Of a stretch of DNA of 5,286 nt, positions 1 to 5,286 are shown piece after piece; the first letter of the stretch is position 1, and every line of letters starts with the position of its first letter. The DNA comes from Candidatus Bathyarchaeota archaeon BA1 (GTDB lineage: Archaea; Thermoproteota; Bathyarchaeia; Bathyarchaeales; Bathyarchaeaceae), in NCBI GenBank assembly GCA_001399805.1, contig LIHJ01000013.1, positions 1 through 5,286 of the forward strand, read 5' to 3'. Under the pieces are notes generated by a model. It was not told where the DNA came from, searched no databases, and saw only the letters and a program-made list of their open reading frames with translations. The position numbers and the translations under genes are program-made.

Positions 1-448
1 AGCCAACCTTGAGCTCCCTCAAATCACGTTCCATGAAGGTTTCCCAGCCCTCGGGGTCGTCACTTCGCCTCCTTCGAAAGAGGCGTTGAAACCGTGTCTC
101 AGGCGACGCATGAATCGCGATGAGCACGAAATTTGAAAAGCGCCTCTTAAACTCATCCACCTCATGTAGGCTTCGAATGCCATCCACAACGACAACGCCT
201 CCCCTTGCCTCCTCGATCTTGGGAATGCATCGCTTGGCCACGATGGCCGGCCCCTCCTCCTCCCTCAGCTTAAGCATGATCATGCCCATGTTCCCTGGTG
301 TGAGCTCCATTCCTCTTCGCCTGGTTTCCTCTCGTATCACGTCTCCCATCGCCACCACGGGATAGCCCACCCTCTCAACTATCTCCTTCACTGTAGCCTT
401 TCCCGCACCCGGCATTCCAGCCACACCGACGACAATTTTTCCCTTCAT
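1..448 (-). CDS. UPF0200-type P-loop nucleotide kinase-like protein (partial, 3' end beyond window)
   Basis: The first 149 residues are visible; the C-terminus lies off the left edge (the family is usually somewhat under 200 residues). It resembles the archaeal UPF0200 group, related to dephospho-CoA kinase and adenylate kinase, whose substrate I do not know. Visible features are a P-loop at residues 11-19 (GMPGAGKAT, with K17), a MGDVIRE segment at 34-40 as in NMP kinases, a Walker B-like strand ending VVVVDGIRS at 85-93 (D89), and a basic lid-like segment around RRRRSDDPEGW (125-135) followed by ERDLRELKVG. Position 18 of the P-loop is Ala rather than Ser/Thr; adenylate kinases have Gly there, so this need not be inactivating. 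The ATG at 448 is preceded in frame by two GTG codons (449-454), so the start could be slightly upstream. GGTG abuts the ATG, too close for a normal ribosome site. A TATA-like ATATAA at 469-474 suggests a leaderless or very short-leader mRNA. Divergent from thpR. Confidence 0.85.
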   Translation of the reverse strand, partial: MKGKIVVGVAGMPGAGKATVKEIVERVGYPVVAMGDVIREETRRRGMELTPGNMGMIMLKLREEEGPAIVAKRCIPKIEEARGGVVVVDGIRSLHEVDEFKRRFSNFVLIAIHASPETRFQRLFRRRRSDDPEGWETFMERDLRELKVG

Positions 449-462
449 CACCACATCATGCC

Positions 463-498
463 CACGTGTTATATGGTACTGCAGTTAACTATCATGAT
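463..498. promoter_or_regulatory. Promoter region of the leftward kinase gene with clustered short palindromes
   Basis: Read leftward, ATATAA at 469-474 lies about 24 bases before the ATG at 448, roughly the archaeal TATA-to-start distance for a leaderless transcript. Immediately upstream are three perfect 8-base palindromes: ACTGCAGT (478-485), AGTTAACT (483-490, sharing three bases with the first) and ATCATGAT (491-498). CACGTG at 463-468 lies downstream of the TATA-like box. These are directly visible. Their role as regulator sites is inference, since short palindromes also arise by chance. Confidence 0.35.
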
Positions 499-544
499 CC
501 ATAGCTTTCTGTAAGTTTATGCGTTAAAGTTATTAAAAATTACG

Positions 545-576
545 AAATGAATAATAAATTAAAATAGGTTTAAGAG
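545..576 (+). promoter_or_regulatory. Putative thpR-cca promoter, AT-rich TATA-like stretch
   Basis: This is a nearly pure A/T stretch holding two TATA-like cores, AAATTAAAAT (557-566) and GTTTAAG (569-575). The first is about the right distance for a transcript starting at the ATG at 585. The second would start transcription near 598-600, just before the ATG at 606. No ribosome site with normal spacing precedes either ATG, so a leaderless or short-leader mRNA is likely. The element boundaries are approximate. Confidence 0.35.
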
Positions 577-584
577 AATTAGCA

Positions 585-1160
585 ATGGGGTTTGTTATGT
601 TGGAGATGATTCGAAGTTTCATCGCATTTGATATTGATAATGAGCTGGTGCTCAGACGGTTTTCAGAGGTTCAGAGTATGCTTATTAACACGGGCGCGGA
701 CTTGAAATTGGTTGAGCCAAAAAACATCCACATAACAATGCGGTTCCTCGGGGACATCTCCCCTCACATAGGTGACTTAATCCATGAAGAGATGGGGAAG
801 GTTTCCTTCACATCATTCGATGTGGAAATTCGAGGGTTGGGCGCATTTCCAGACCTAAGATACGCCCGCGTTGTTTGGGCTGGAATACGAAAGGGCGCCA
901 ATGAACTCACAAACGTTTTCAACCAGCTGGAGCCTCGCCTTCAGAGGCTGGGCTTCAAACCGGACCCCAAAGGGTTTAGCCCCCACCTCACCATTGCCCG
1001 CGTAAAAACAGGACGCCACAAGTCCGAGCTTATTGGGTGTATCAGGGACTTGGCGGACTATGAGTTTGGCATCGTTAGAGCCAAATGCTTAAGGCTTAAA
1101 AAGAGTGTTTTAACCCCTAGAGGTCCGATTTATTCAACCCTACAAGAAGTTTGTCGTTAA
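585..1160 (+). CDS. thpR: RNA 2',3'-cyclic phosphodiesterase (ThpR/LigT family)
   Basis: A 2H-phosphoesterase superfamily protein that opens RNA 2',3'-cyclic phosphates to 2'-phosphates; bacterial homologues were first described as 2'-5' RNA ligases. It is cytoplasmic. Both signature motifs are present: HIT at residues 49-51 (NIHITMRFLG) and HLT at 134-136 (FSPHLTIARV), giving the two catalytic His and their partner Thr. Other family hallmarks are the N-terminal RSFIAFDI (10-17), GLGAFPD (84-90) and RVVWAGI (95-101). The coordinates give the longest form, 191 residues. Family members usually begin right at the M-R-x-F-I-A strand, so Met8 (ATG at 606, giving 184 residues) is the most family-like start, and Met5 (597) is also possible. 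The stop is 39 bases before cca, on the same strand, suggesting one operon devoted to RNA 3' ends. In vivo substrate unknown. Confidence 0.92.
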   Translation: MGFVMLEMIRSFIAFDIDNELVLRRFSEVQSMLINTGADLKLVEPKNIHITMRFLGDISPHIGDLIHEEMGKVSFTSFDVEIRGLGAFPDLRYARVVWAGIRKGANELTNVFNQLEPRLQRLGFKPDPKGFSPHLTIARVKTGRHKSELIGCIRDLADYEFGIVRAKCLRLKKSVLTPRGPIYSTLQEVCR

Positions 1161-1190
1161 AAGCCGCTTTCAAGGACATGTTCCCTTAGT

Positions 1191-1194
1191 GGTG
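1191..1194 (+). promoter_or_regulatory. Ribosome binding site of cca
   Basis: GGTG, complementary to the CACC of the archaeal 16S rRNA 3' end, lies 5 bases before the ATG at 1200 and supports that start. It sits in the 39-base gap after thpR. Confidence 0.6.
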
Positions 1195-1199
1195 TTGTT

Positions 1200-2621
1200 A
1201 TGACCTCCACTTTTGAAGTGGTCTGTGCAAATGTTTTAAAGAAGGTTACTCCCAGCCAGGAAGAAAATGAACGCATCCTTAACAAGGCCGAGGATTTGAA
1301 GAGGAAGGTAGCGATGGTGGCCGAAGAGGCTGGGGTAGAGGCGGAGGTGAGGGTGGAGGGGTCTGTTGCTAAGGACACATGGCTAAGCGGGGAGCCGGAC
1401 ATCGATATATTCATGCGCGTGCCCATCACCATGCCCCTCGAGGAGTTTGGAACGATTTGCTTAGAAATTGCAAAGAGGGCTATGGAGGGGTTCAAGCAGG
1501 TTGAGAGATTTGCGGAGCACCCGTACCTTGAGTCCATGATTGATGATGTGCGAGTGAATATTGTGCCGTGTTATCGGGTGAATCGGGGTGGATGGGTCAG
1601 CGCCACGGATAGAACACCTTTCCACACTGATTACGTAAAGCCCCTCCTGGATGAGAAATTGCGCGGAGAGATTCGGCTTCTCAAGAAATTCATGAGGGGT
1701 ATAGACATTTATGGAGCAGAAATAAAGATTGGGGGTTTCAGCGGATATCTCTGTGAGTTGCTCGTCCTCCATTACGGGTCATTTGCTGAGGTTCTGAGGT
1801 CCATTGCGAACTGGAGGGAAGATAGAATCATTGATCATGAGGGTTATTATGAAGGAAGGGAGCAAGAGGTGAGGAGGATTTTTGAAGAGCCATTCGTGGT
1901 GGTGGATCCCGTTGACAAGGGAAGAAATGTAGCGTCTGCCGTGAGGAGGGAAAGATTGGATGAGTTCATTGCTGCATCAAGGGCATTTCTTAAGAGACCC
2001 AGCCTAGGTTTCTTTTATCCGCCAGAGATGGAACCCCTTAACGCTGAAGAGCTGGTCCACGCAATAAAAGCCCGGGGGTCAGATCTTGTGTTTATAAGGT
2101 TTGGAGGGGTTAAGGCTGTTCCAGATGTTTTGTGGGGCCAACTGTACAAGTCGCTAAGGTCATCAAAGAAGATGCTTCAACAAAACGACTTTAACGTTAT
2201 CCGTGACCATGTGTGGAGTAATGAACAGGATATCAATGTGTTTATCTTTGAGGTCCAACGGCGTTTCCTCCCGCCGATCAAGAAGCATTTTGGGCCACCA
2301 CTGGAGAAAAAGTTTGAGTGTGAGAAGTTTTTAAGGAAACACCTTAACGCTCCCTACACTATTTCTGGACCCCGAATAGAAGGGAGTCGGTGGGTGGTGG
2401 AAACAACACGAGGGTATACTGATGTGGTGAGGCTGCTCGTTGAAAGATTGAGGGATGGCGGGAGGAGCATTGGCATAGCAGAATTGGTTTCTAAGGCCAT
2501 CCCAGGCACCCTTAAGATCATGATGAATGAGGAAGTCGCGGAGTTGTATTCGCTTAACCATGAATTTGCGAAGTTTCTGACCGAATTTTTAAAGGGAAGT
2601 CCACGATGGCTCAGTGAGTGA
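1200..2621 (+). CDS. cca: CCA tRNA nucleotidyltransferase, archaeal class I
   Basis: Adds or repairs the 3'-terminal CCA of tRNAs from CTP and ATP without a nucleic-acid template. It has 473 residues, a little longer than the roughly 440 of the Archaeoglobus enzyme. The nucleotidyltransferase head shows EGSVAKDTWLSG (53-64) and the metal-binding pair D67/D69 in PDIDIF. Further family blocks follow: AEHPYLES (105-112), NIVPCYRV (120-127), TPFHTDYV (139-146), GAEIKIGGFSGYLCELLV (162-179), VVDPVDKGRNVA (234-245) and SLGFF (268-272). The odd point is N120: the archaeal consensus here is VDVVPCY-like, and the Asp (D110 in the Archaeoglobus enzyme) is the third catalytic carboxylate. The codon is AAT, one base from GAT. 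D115 and D116 lie close by but are not in the strand position. Everything else looks intact, so I call it cca, with activity open to question. It is the second gene of the thpR-cca pair, and the ATG is supported by GGTG five bases upstream. Confidence 0.95.
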   Translation: MTSTFEVVCANVLKKVTPSQEENERILNKAEDLKRKVAMVAEEAGVEAEVRVEGSVAKDTWLSGEPDIDIFMRVPITMPLEEFGTICLEIAKRAMEGFKQVERFAEHPYLESMIDDVRVNIVPCYRVNRGGWVSATDRTPFHTDYVKPLLDEKLRGEIRLLKKFMRGIDIYGAEIKIGGFSGYLCELLVLHYGSFAEVLRSIANWREDRIIDHEGYYEGREQEVRRIFEEPFVVVDPVDKGRNVASAVRRERLDEFIAASRAFLKRPSLGFFYPPEMEPLNAEELVHAIKARGSDLVFIRFGGVKAVPDVLWGQLYKSLRSSKKMLQQNDFNVIRDHVWSNEQDINVFIFEVQRRFLPPIKKHFGPPLEKKFECEKFLRKHLNAPYTISGPRIEGSRWVVETTRGYTDVVRLLVERLRDGGRSIGIAELVSKAIPGTLKIMMNEEVAELYSLNHEFAKFLTEFLKGSPRWLSE

Positions 2622-2673
2622 TACATCAATTAGTAGCTGAGCCCAAAGATAGAAATACATTGAGAAATTATGG

Positions 2674-2698
2674 TTAAATATGGCTCCTACCATATTAA
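2674..2698 (+). promoter_or_regulatory. Putative aminotransferase promoter with overlapping 20-base dyad
   Basis: The cca-aminotransferase gap holds TTAAATA (2674-2680) and ATATTAA (2692-2698), both TATA-like. From usual archaeal spacing they would start transcription near 2704-2722, leaving a short leader with the ribosome site in it. A perfect inverted repeat overlaps both boxes: AATATGG (2677-2683), a 6-base spacer, then CCATATT (2690-2696). It could be an operator or, in RNA, a 7-base-pair hairpin at the end of the cca transcript. The sequence is certain and the role inferred. Confidence 0.4.
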
Positions 2699-2733
2699 GA
2701 GTTCTATCAACTTGTTACAAATCATACCGACGC

Positions 2734-2740
2734 AGGTGAT
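2734..2740 (+). promoter_or_regulatory. Strong archaeal ribosome binding site of the aminotransferase
   Basis: AGGTGAT is a seven-base match to the complement of the archaeal 16S rRNA 3' end. It lies 3 bases before the ATG at 2744 and fixes that start. Confidence 0.75.
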
Positions 2741-2743
2741 GAA

Positions 2744-3910
2744 ATGAAAGTAGCTGAAAGAATGATGATTCTTCAGCCATCCGGAACCATATCCGTGATG
2801 GAGAAGGCGGAGAGGATGGTTAGAGAGGGAAGGAGAATTTTCCATTTGGAAATTGGGGAGCCTGATTTTGGCACCCCGGAGCACATTAAGAAGGCCGCCT
2901 ATGAAGCGCTACAAGGTGGGTTCACCCACTATACCTCAAGCAGAGGGGTTCTTGAGCTAAGGGAGGCAATATCCGAGGATTTGAAAGGAAGAGGGATAGA
3001 GGCTGAACCAAAAAATGAGATCATCGTAACGCCTGGAGCCAAACATGCCATATACTGCGCCTGCCATGCCACCTTAAACCCAGGAGACGAAGTTTTAGTT
3101 CTTTCACCAGCGTGGCCAACTTACCACACATGCGCTCAAGCCGCCGGGGCCAAGTCCATCGAAGTTGCCACCGCCGGGGATTACCGCTTGGACGAGGAGG
3201 CGTTAAAAGAGGAGATAACAGATAAAACCAGGATGATTGTGATAAACTCTCCGAACAATCCAACAGGGGGCGTTTTGAGTGAGGAAGAAATTAAAAGCAT
3301 AGCCGACATTGCGGAGGATCATAACCTCTGGGTCCTTTCTGATGAAATCTATGACAGACTTGTTTATGATGGATTTGTGGTCAAAAGCGTAGCCTCGTTT
3401 TATGGAGTGAGGGAAAGAACCATAACCGTGAATGGATTTAGCAAGGCTTACGCTATGACCGGCTGGAGGCTGGGCTACGCTGTGGCAAACAAAGAGGTAA
3501 TTGAGGCCATGGCTACGATGCAGCAAGCGACAACAACCTGTCCAGCGAGTTTCGTTCAAAAGGCCGCTATAGCCGCCTTAAATGGTCCACAAGATTGTGT
3601 GGAGAAAATGGTCAGGGAATACGATGAAAGAAGAGCGAATCTGGTGAAGAAACTGAACGAAATCTCCGGGATTTCCTGCGCCATGCCGAAGGGTGCCTTC
3701 TACGCTTTTCCAGACCTTTCCATCCTTAAGATGCCCAGCGAAGAAATCGCCGATAAACTGCTCGTGGAGGAAGGGGTTTGTTCAACCGCTGGAAGCGTGT
3801 TTGGACGCCTCGGAGAGGGACACATCCGCCTTTCCTATGCAGCAAGCCTCCAGACGATTCTAGAGGCTGTGGAGAGGTTAAAACAATTTGTCGAAAGACA
3901 AGCTCATTAA
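2744..3910 (+). CDS. PLP-dependent class I/II aminotransferase (aspartate aminotransferase-like)
   Basis: A cytoplasmic fold-type I enzyme that moves an amino group between an amino acid and a 2-oxo acid. It belongs to the large AspB/COG0436-like group, whose members act on Asp, Ala, aromatic or branched-chain amino acids; the sequence alone does not fix the substrate. At 388 residues it is full length. Visible landmarks: GEPDFGTP (38-45) near the substrate pocket, HYTSSRG (62-68), PGAKHAI (97-103), W124 in PAWPTY, the PLP-contacting Asn in SPNNPTG (169-175, N172), SDEIYD (199-204, with D200 and Y203), the Schiff-base lysine K234 in GFSKAYAMTGWRLGY with R242 for the phosphate, and the carboxylate-binding Arg R362 in HIRLSYA. 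All key residues are present. The ATG at 2744 has a near-ideal AGGTGAT site. The GNAT gene follows after 54 bases on the same strand. Confidence 0.93.
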   Translation: MKVAERMMILQPSGTISVMEKAERMVREGRRIFHLEIGEPDFGTPEHIKKAAYEALQGGFTHYTSSRGVLELREAISEDLKGRGIEAEPKNEIIVTPGAKHAIYCACHATLNPGDEVLVLSPAWPTYHTCAQAAGAKSIEVATAGDYRLDEEALKEEITDKTRMIVINSPNNPTGGVLSEEEIKSIADIAEDHNLWVLSDEIYDRLVYDGFVVKSVASFYGVRERTITVNGFSKAYAMTGWRLGYAVANKEVIEAMATMQQATTTCPASFVQKAAIAALNGPQDCVEKMVREYDERRANLVKKLNEISGISCAMPKGAFYAFPDLSILKMPSEEIADKLLVEEGVCSTAGSVFGRLGEGHIRLSYAASLQTILEAVERLKQFVERQAH

Positions 3911-3951
3911 AAGGGTAACCGTTTTAGAATAGGTTGCGTATTATCTCTTTT

Positions 3952-3957
3952 GGAGGG
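3952..3957 (+). promoter_or_regulatory. Ribosome binding site deciding the GNAT TTG start
   Basis: GGAGGG, matching the CCTCC of the archaeal 16S rRNA tail, lies 7 bases before the TTG at 3965. An in-frame TTG at 3950 overlaps this site and cannot use it, so 3965 is the likelier start. Confidence 0.65.
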
Positions 3958-3964
3958 CGCTGCG

Positions 3965-4420
3965 TTGAGTTTTGTGTTTGAAACGCTTAGCGAGAAGGAT
4001 TTGGATCAGTGTGTCAATGTGATACTTTCATCCATGGGGGAGAAACTGCTTCCGATACATAGGGATAAGGAAACCATCAAACGCTTGATTTATGGGGCTC
4101 ACGTTCTCACTTTGGTTGCTAAGAGGGGGAATCGAATAGTGGGATTGATAAGCGGGACCATGTTGATTCCTCCCAACATTGGTTTCCTGGACGTTGCGGA
4201 CGATCAGAGTGCACGCGAGGGCTTGGGCGAGCAGCTGATTGACAAGTTTTTGGAGGCCGTGAAGAAGCGATTGCCCAAAGCACCTTTCATTGCAACAACC
4301 CTGGCAACCGATAATACGGGTGGGATATCGCTTTATTCAGGGAAGGGTTTTATGATAGAGGGATTTATTAAAGAGGGCATGATGGGCAAGGATGTTGTGT
4401 TGCTGAGGAAAAGGCTGTAA
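3965..4420 (+). CDS. GNAT-family N-acetyltransferase
   Basis: Probably transfers an acetyl group from acetyl-CoA to an amine; the substrate is unknown. The form chosen is 151 residues, starting at TTG 3965 behind GGAGGG. Starting at TTG 3950 would add five residues encoded across the ribosome site. Fold landmarks: an N-terminal FETLSEKDLDQCVNVI strand-helix (4-20), central strands LTLVAKRGNRIVGLISG (48-64) with the usual V-G-L-I pattern, a strand GFLDVADD (73-80), the acetyl-CoA loop and helix SAREGLGEQLIDKF (82-95), and the motif-B region NTGGISLYSGKGFMIEG (117-133), typical of GNATs. The pyrophosphate loop is AREGLG rather than the common [RQ]xxGx[GA], so its first position is Ala. It lies 54 bases after the aminotransferase, perhaps in the same transcript, and converges with the membrane-protein gene 28 bases downstream. 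Confidence 0.82.
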   Translation: MSFVFETLSEKDLDQCVNVILSSMGEKLLPIHRDKETIKRLIYGAHVLTLVAKRGNRIVGLISGTMLIPPNIGFLDVADDQSAREGLGEQLIDKFLEAVKKRLPKAPFIATTLATDNTGGISLYSGKGFMIEGFIKEGMMGKDVVLLRKRL

Positions 4421-4448
4421 TCAATCCTTCCATCAAAAGGCAGCAAAA

Positions 4449-4880
4449 TTACCTTCTCAATATTTTTATATTGAGGGTAATGCCGAGGTATCCTCCTAAA
4501 AGGAAGCCCATGAGGATCCACAAGCCCCCCTCAACCGTTTGAAATAAAATTATGTTGGTGATCATGGTTATGATAAAAGAGGATAGGCTGACCTTCAATC
4601 CAACCTTCACATAATTGTAAGTAGCCCTCCTAGCGATCAAGTATCCTGAGACCATACCTCCAAACGTGCATGGCAAAAGAATGGCGATGACCCTCACAGT
4701 GAGTGGAGCCATTTTAAAGTCAATGAAACTGAATAGTATAACGAGCTGAATCATGGTTAAGCCGAAACCCAGGAATCCTCCGGCAAGATAATCCTCGAAT
4801 GTTGGTGATTTTTTCGAAGCCATCTTCTTCGCCAGTGATCCGTAGGTTATTGCCTTTGAAATCGCTTTTTTCCCTGTCAC
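4449..4880 (-). CDS. Small four-helix integral membrane protein, function unknown
   Basis: I do not recognise this gene. It encodes 143 residues with a basic N-terminal segment (about 1-25, rich in Lys, likely cytoplasmic) and four hydrophobic stretches at about 31-53, 59-83, 92-115 and 117-138, ending in a basic ILRR tail. Glycine pairs mark the helices: AGGFLGFG (33-40), GGMVSGYL (74-81) and MGFLLGGYLG (124-133). The GG-x-x-x-GYL pattern is loosely like several small four-helix families of unknown function, but I would not assign one. The GTG start (4880-4878) overlaps the TGA of the amidohydrolase upstream (shared GTGA), implying translational coupling and a joint role. An in-frame ATG at residue 20 (4823-4821) would give a 124-residue protein keeping all helices. 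It could be an accessory or permease-like partner of the amidohydrolase; that is inference. Confidence 0.75.
   Translation of the reverse strand: MTGKKAISKAITYGSLAKKMASKKSPTFEDYLAGGFLGFGLTMIQLVILFSFIDFKMAPLTVRVIAILLPCTFGGMVSGYLIARRATYNYVKVGLKVSLSSFIITMITNIILFQTVEGGLWILMGFLLGGYLGITLNIKILRR
4456..4475. repeat. Perfect 8-base inverted repeat at the convergent gene junction
   Basis: CTCAATAT (4456-4463), a TTTT loop and ATATTGAG (4468-4475) form a perfect 8-base-pair stem. It lies over the last codons of the membrane-protein gene and 36 bases past the GNAT stop. It could act as an RNA end or stability hairpin for rightward transcripts. No T-run follows it on the + strand, so a classic terminator is not supported. 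Confidence 0.35.
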
Positions 4881-5286
4881 AAAGTCTTCCGCAGGGCCTT
4901 TCCAGATAGGGTTCCGGTGTGGGTGCCTTTTTCTATAACAATCTTTCCGTTCACTAAGACGTACTCTATGCCATCAGGATATTGATGCGGATCAGTGTAA
5001 CTACCTCTGTCCATTACTCTGTCTGGGTCGAATATTGTGATGTCCGCATACATTCCCTTTCTAATCAATCCCCTGTCTCTTAACCCCAATTTTTGGGCTG
5101 GTAGTGATGTCATTTTTCGTACGGCATTTTCGAGCGTCAGGGTCCTCTCCTCCCTCACATACTTTCCTAACACTCTTGGGAATGTCCCGTAGCTCCTTGG
5201 GTGCGGTTTGCCCTTTCCCAAGACCCCGTATGGAGCCACTGCCGAGCCATCGGTTCCTATCATTGAAACAGGATGCTGTATCACTG
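4877..5286 (-). CDS. D-aminoacylase-type amidohydrolase, C-terminal part (5' end beyond window)
   Basis: About 135 C-terminal residues of an N-acyl-D-amino-acid deacylase-like enzyme (amidohydrolase superfamily, COG3653-like). The full protein in this family is around 500 residues, so most of the barrel and its metal ligands lie off the right edge. Numbering visible residues from the GTG at 5284, IGTDGS (9-14) carries the conserved Asp of the last barrel strand (D12). PHPRSYGTFPRVLGKYV (27-43), LENAVRKMTSLPAQKLGL (51-68), RGLIRKGMYADITIFDPDRV (71-90) and the closing small-domain block YPDGIEYVLVNGKIVIEKG (102-120) are strong hallmarks of the family. The codon at 5284 is internal, not a start. 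The enzyme removes an N-acyl group from D-amino acids or related N-acyl compounds; the true substrate cannot be read here. Its TGA overlaps the GTG of the downstream membrane-protein gene. Confidence 0.88.
   Translation of the reverse strand, partial: VIQHPVSMIGTDGSAVAPYGVLGKGKPHPRSYGTFPRVLGKYVREERTLTLENAVRKMTSLPAQKLGLRDRGLIRKGMYADITIFDPDRVMDRGSYTDPHQYPDGIEYVLVNGKIVIEKGTHTGTLSGKALRKTL

Noticed and set aside
120..365. 81-codon plus-strand open frame opposite the UPF0200 kinase
   Set aside because: The minus-strand kinase has clear family motifs across the same bases; this frame is low-complexity Ser/Pro/Thr and looks like its shadow.
1157..1537. 126-codon open frame on the minus strand opposite the start of cca
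   Set aside because: It lies almost wholly opposite well-conserved cca codons, has a Ser/Thr/Leu-rich composition with no family resemblance, and is explained as a shadow of cca.
1461..1772. 103-codon minus-strand frame inside cca
   Set aside because: It is opposite conserved cca blocks and has no recognisable domain.
2622..2743. Possible small RNA or tRNA gene in the cca-aminotransferase gap
   Set aside because: No cloverleaf, T-loop or box A/B-like consensus is visible; the gap is explained by promoter elements and the short dyad.
3203..3559. 118-codon minus-strand frame inside the aminotransferase gene
   Set aside because: It is opposite the catalytic core of a strongly recognised enzyme, with no recognisable protein features.
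4421..4448. Possible oligo-T terminator for the leftward gene
   Set aside because: The minus strand has only two separate TTTT runs here, too weak to call a terminator with confidence.
1..5286. CRISPR array, insertion sequence, prophage or toxin-antitoxin content
   Set aside because: No repeated spacer pattern, transposase, integrase or paired small toxin-antitoxin genes are seen; all sizeable coding regions fit housekeeping or metabolic families, apart from one unknown membrane protein.

Overview
The window looks like ordinary chromosome from an archaeon. The main evidence is an archaeal-type (class I) tRNA CCA-adding enzyme, a UPF0200-type P-loop kinase of archaeal character, AT-rich TATA-like promoter stretches, and Shine-Dalgarno sites of the archaeal AGGTGAT/GGTG/GGAGG kind. 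The overall flavour (balanced base composition, D-aminoacylase-type amidohydrolase, class I aminotransferase) would suit a TACK-lineage archaeon such as a Bathyarchaeia member. That placement is a guess, because no marker here fixes it.

Left block (1-2621): a UPF0200 P-loop nucleotide-kinase-like gene runs leftward off the window edge. It diverges from a rightward pair, thpR (RNA 2',3'-cyclic phosphodiesterase, LigT family) and cca (tRNA nucleotidyltransferase), which are 39 bases apart and probably cotranscribed. The AT-rich gap of about 136 bases between the divergent genes should hold both promoters, and it contains an unusual run of short perfect palindromes. thpR and cca both act on RNA 3' ends, so this is a small RNA-end-processing locus. 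The Cca protein carries Asn (N120) where the family has its third catalytic carboxylate; this is the most notable anomaly in the window.

Middle block (2622-4420): after a 122-base gap with TATA-like boxes, a 20-base dyad and a strong AGGTGAT ribosome site, there is a complete class I/II PLP aminotransferase. A GNAT acetyltransferase with a TTG start follows 54 bases later. They could form one transcript.

Right block (4449-5286, leftward): the C-terminal part of a D-aminoacylase-type amidohydrolase enters from the right edge. Its TGA overlaps the GTG start of a small four-helix membrane protein of unknown function (shared GTGA), so the two are probably translationally coupled. This block converges on the GNAT gene with only 28 bases between stop codons.

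I see no tRNA or rRNA genes, CRISPR array, insertion sequence or prophage element. No clearly new multi-gene system stands out. The items most worth checking are the Cca active-site substitution, the amidohydrolase/membrane-protein pair, and the dyad in front of the aminotransferase.
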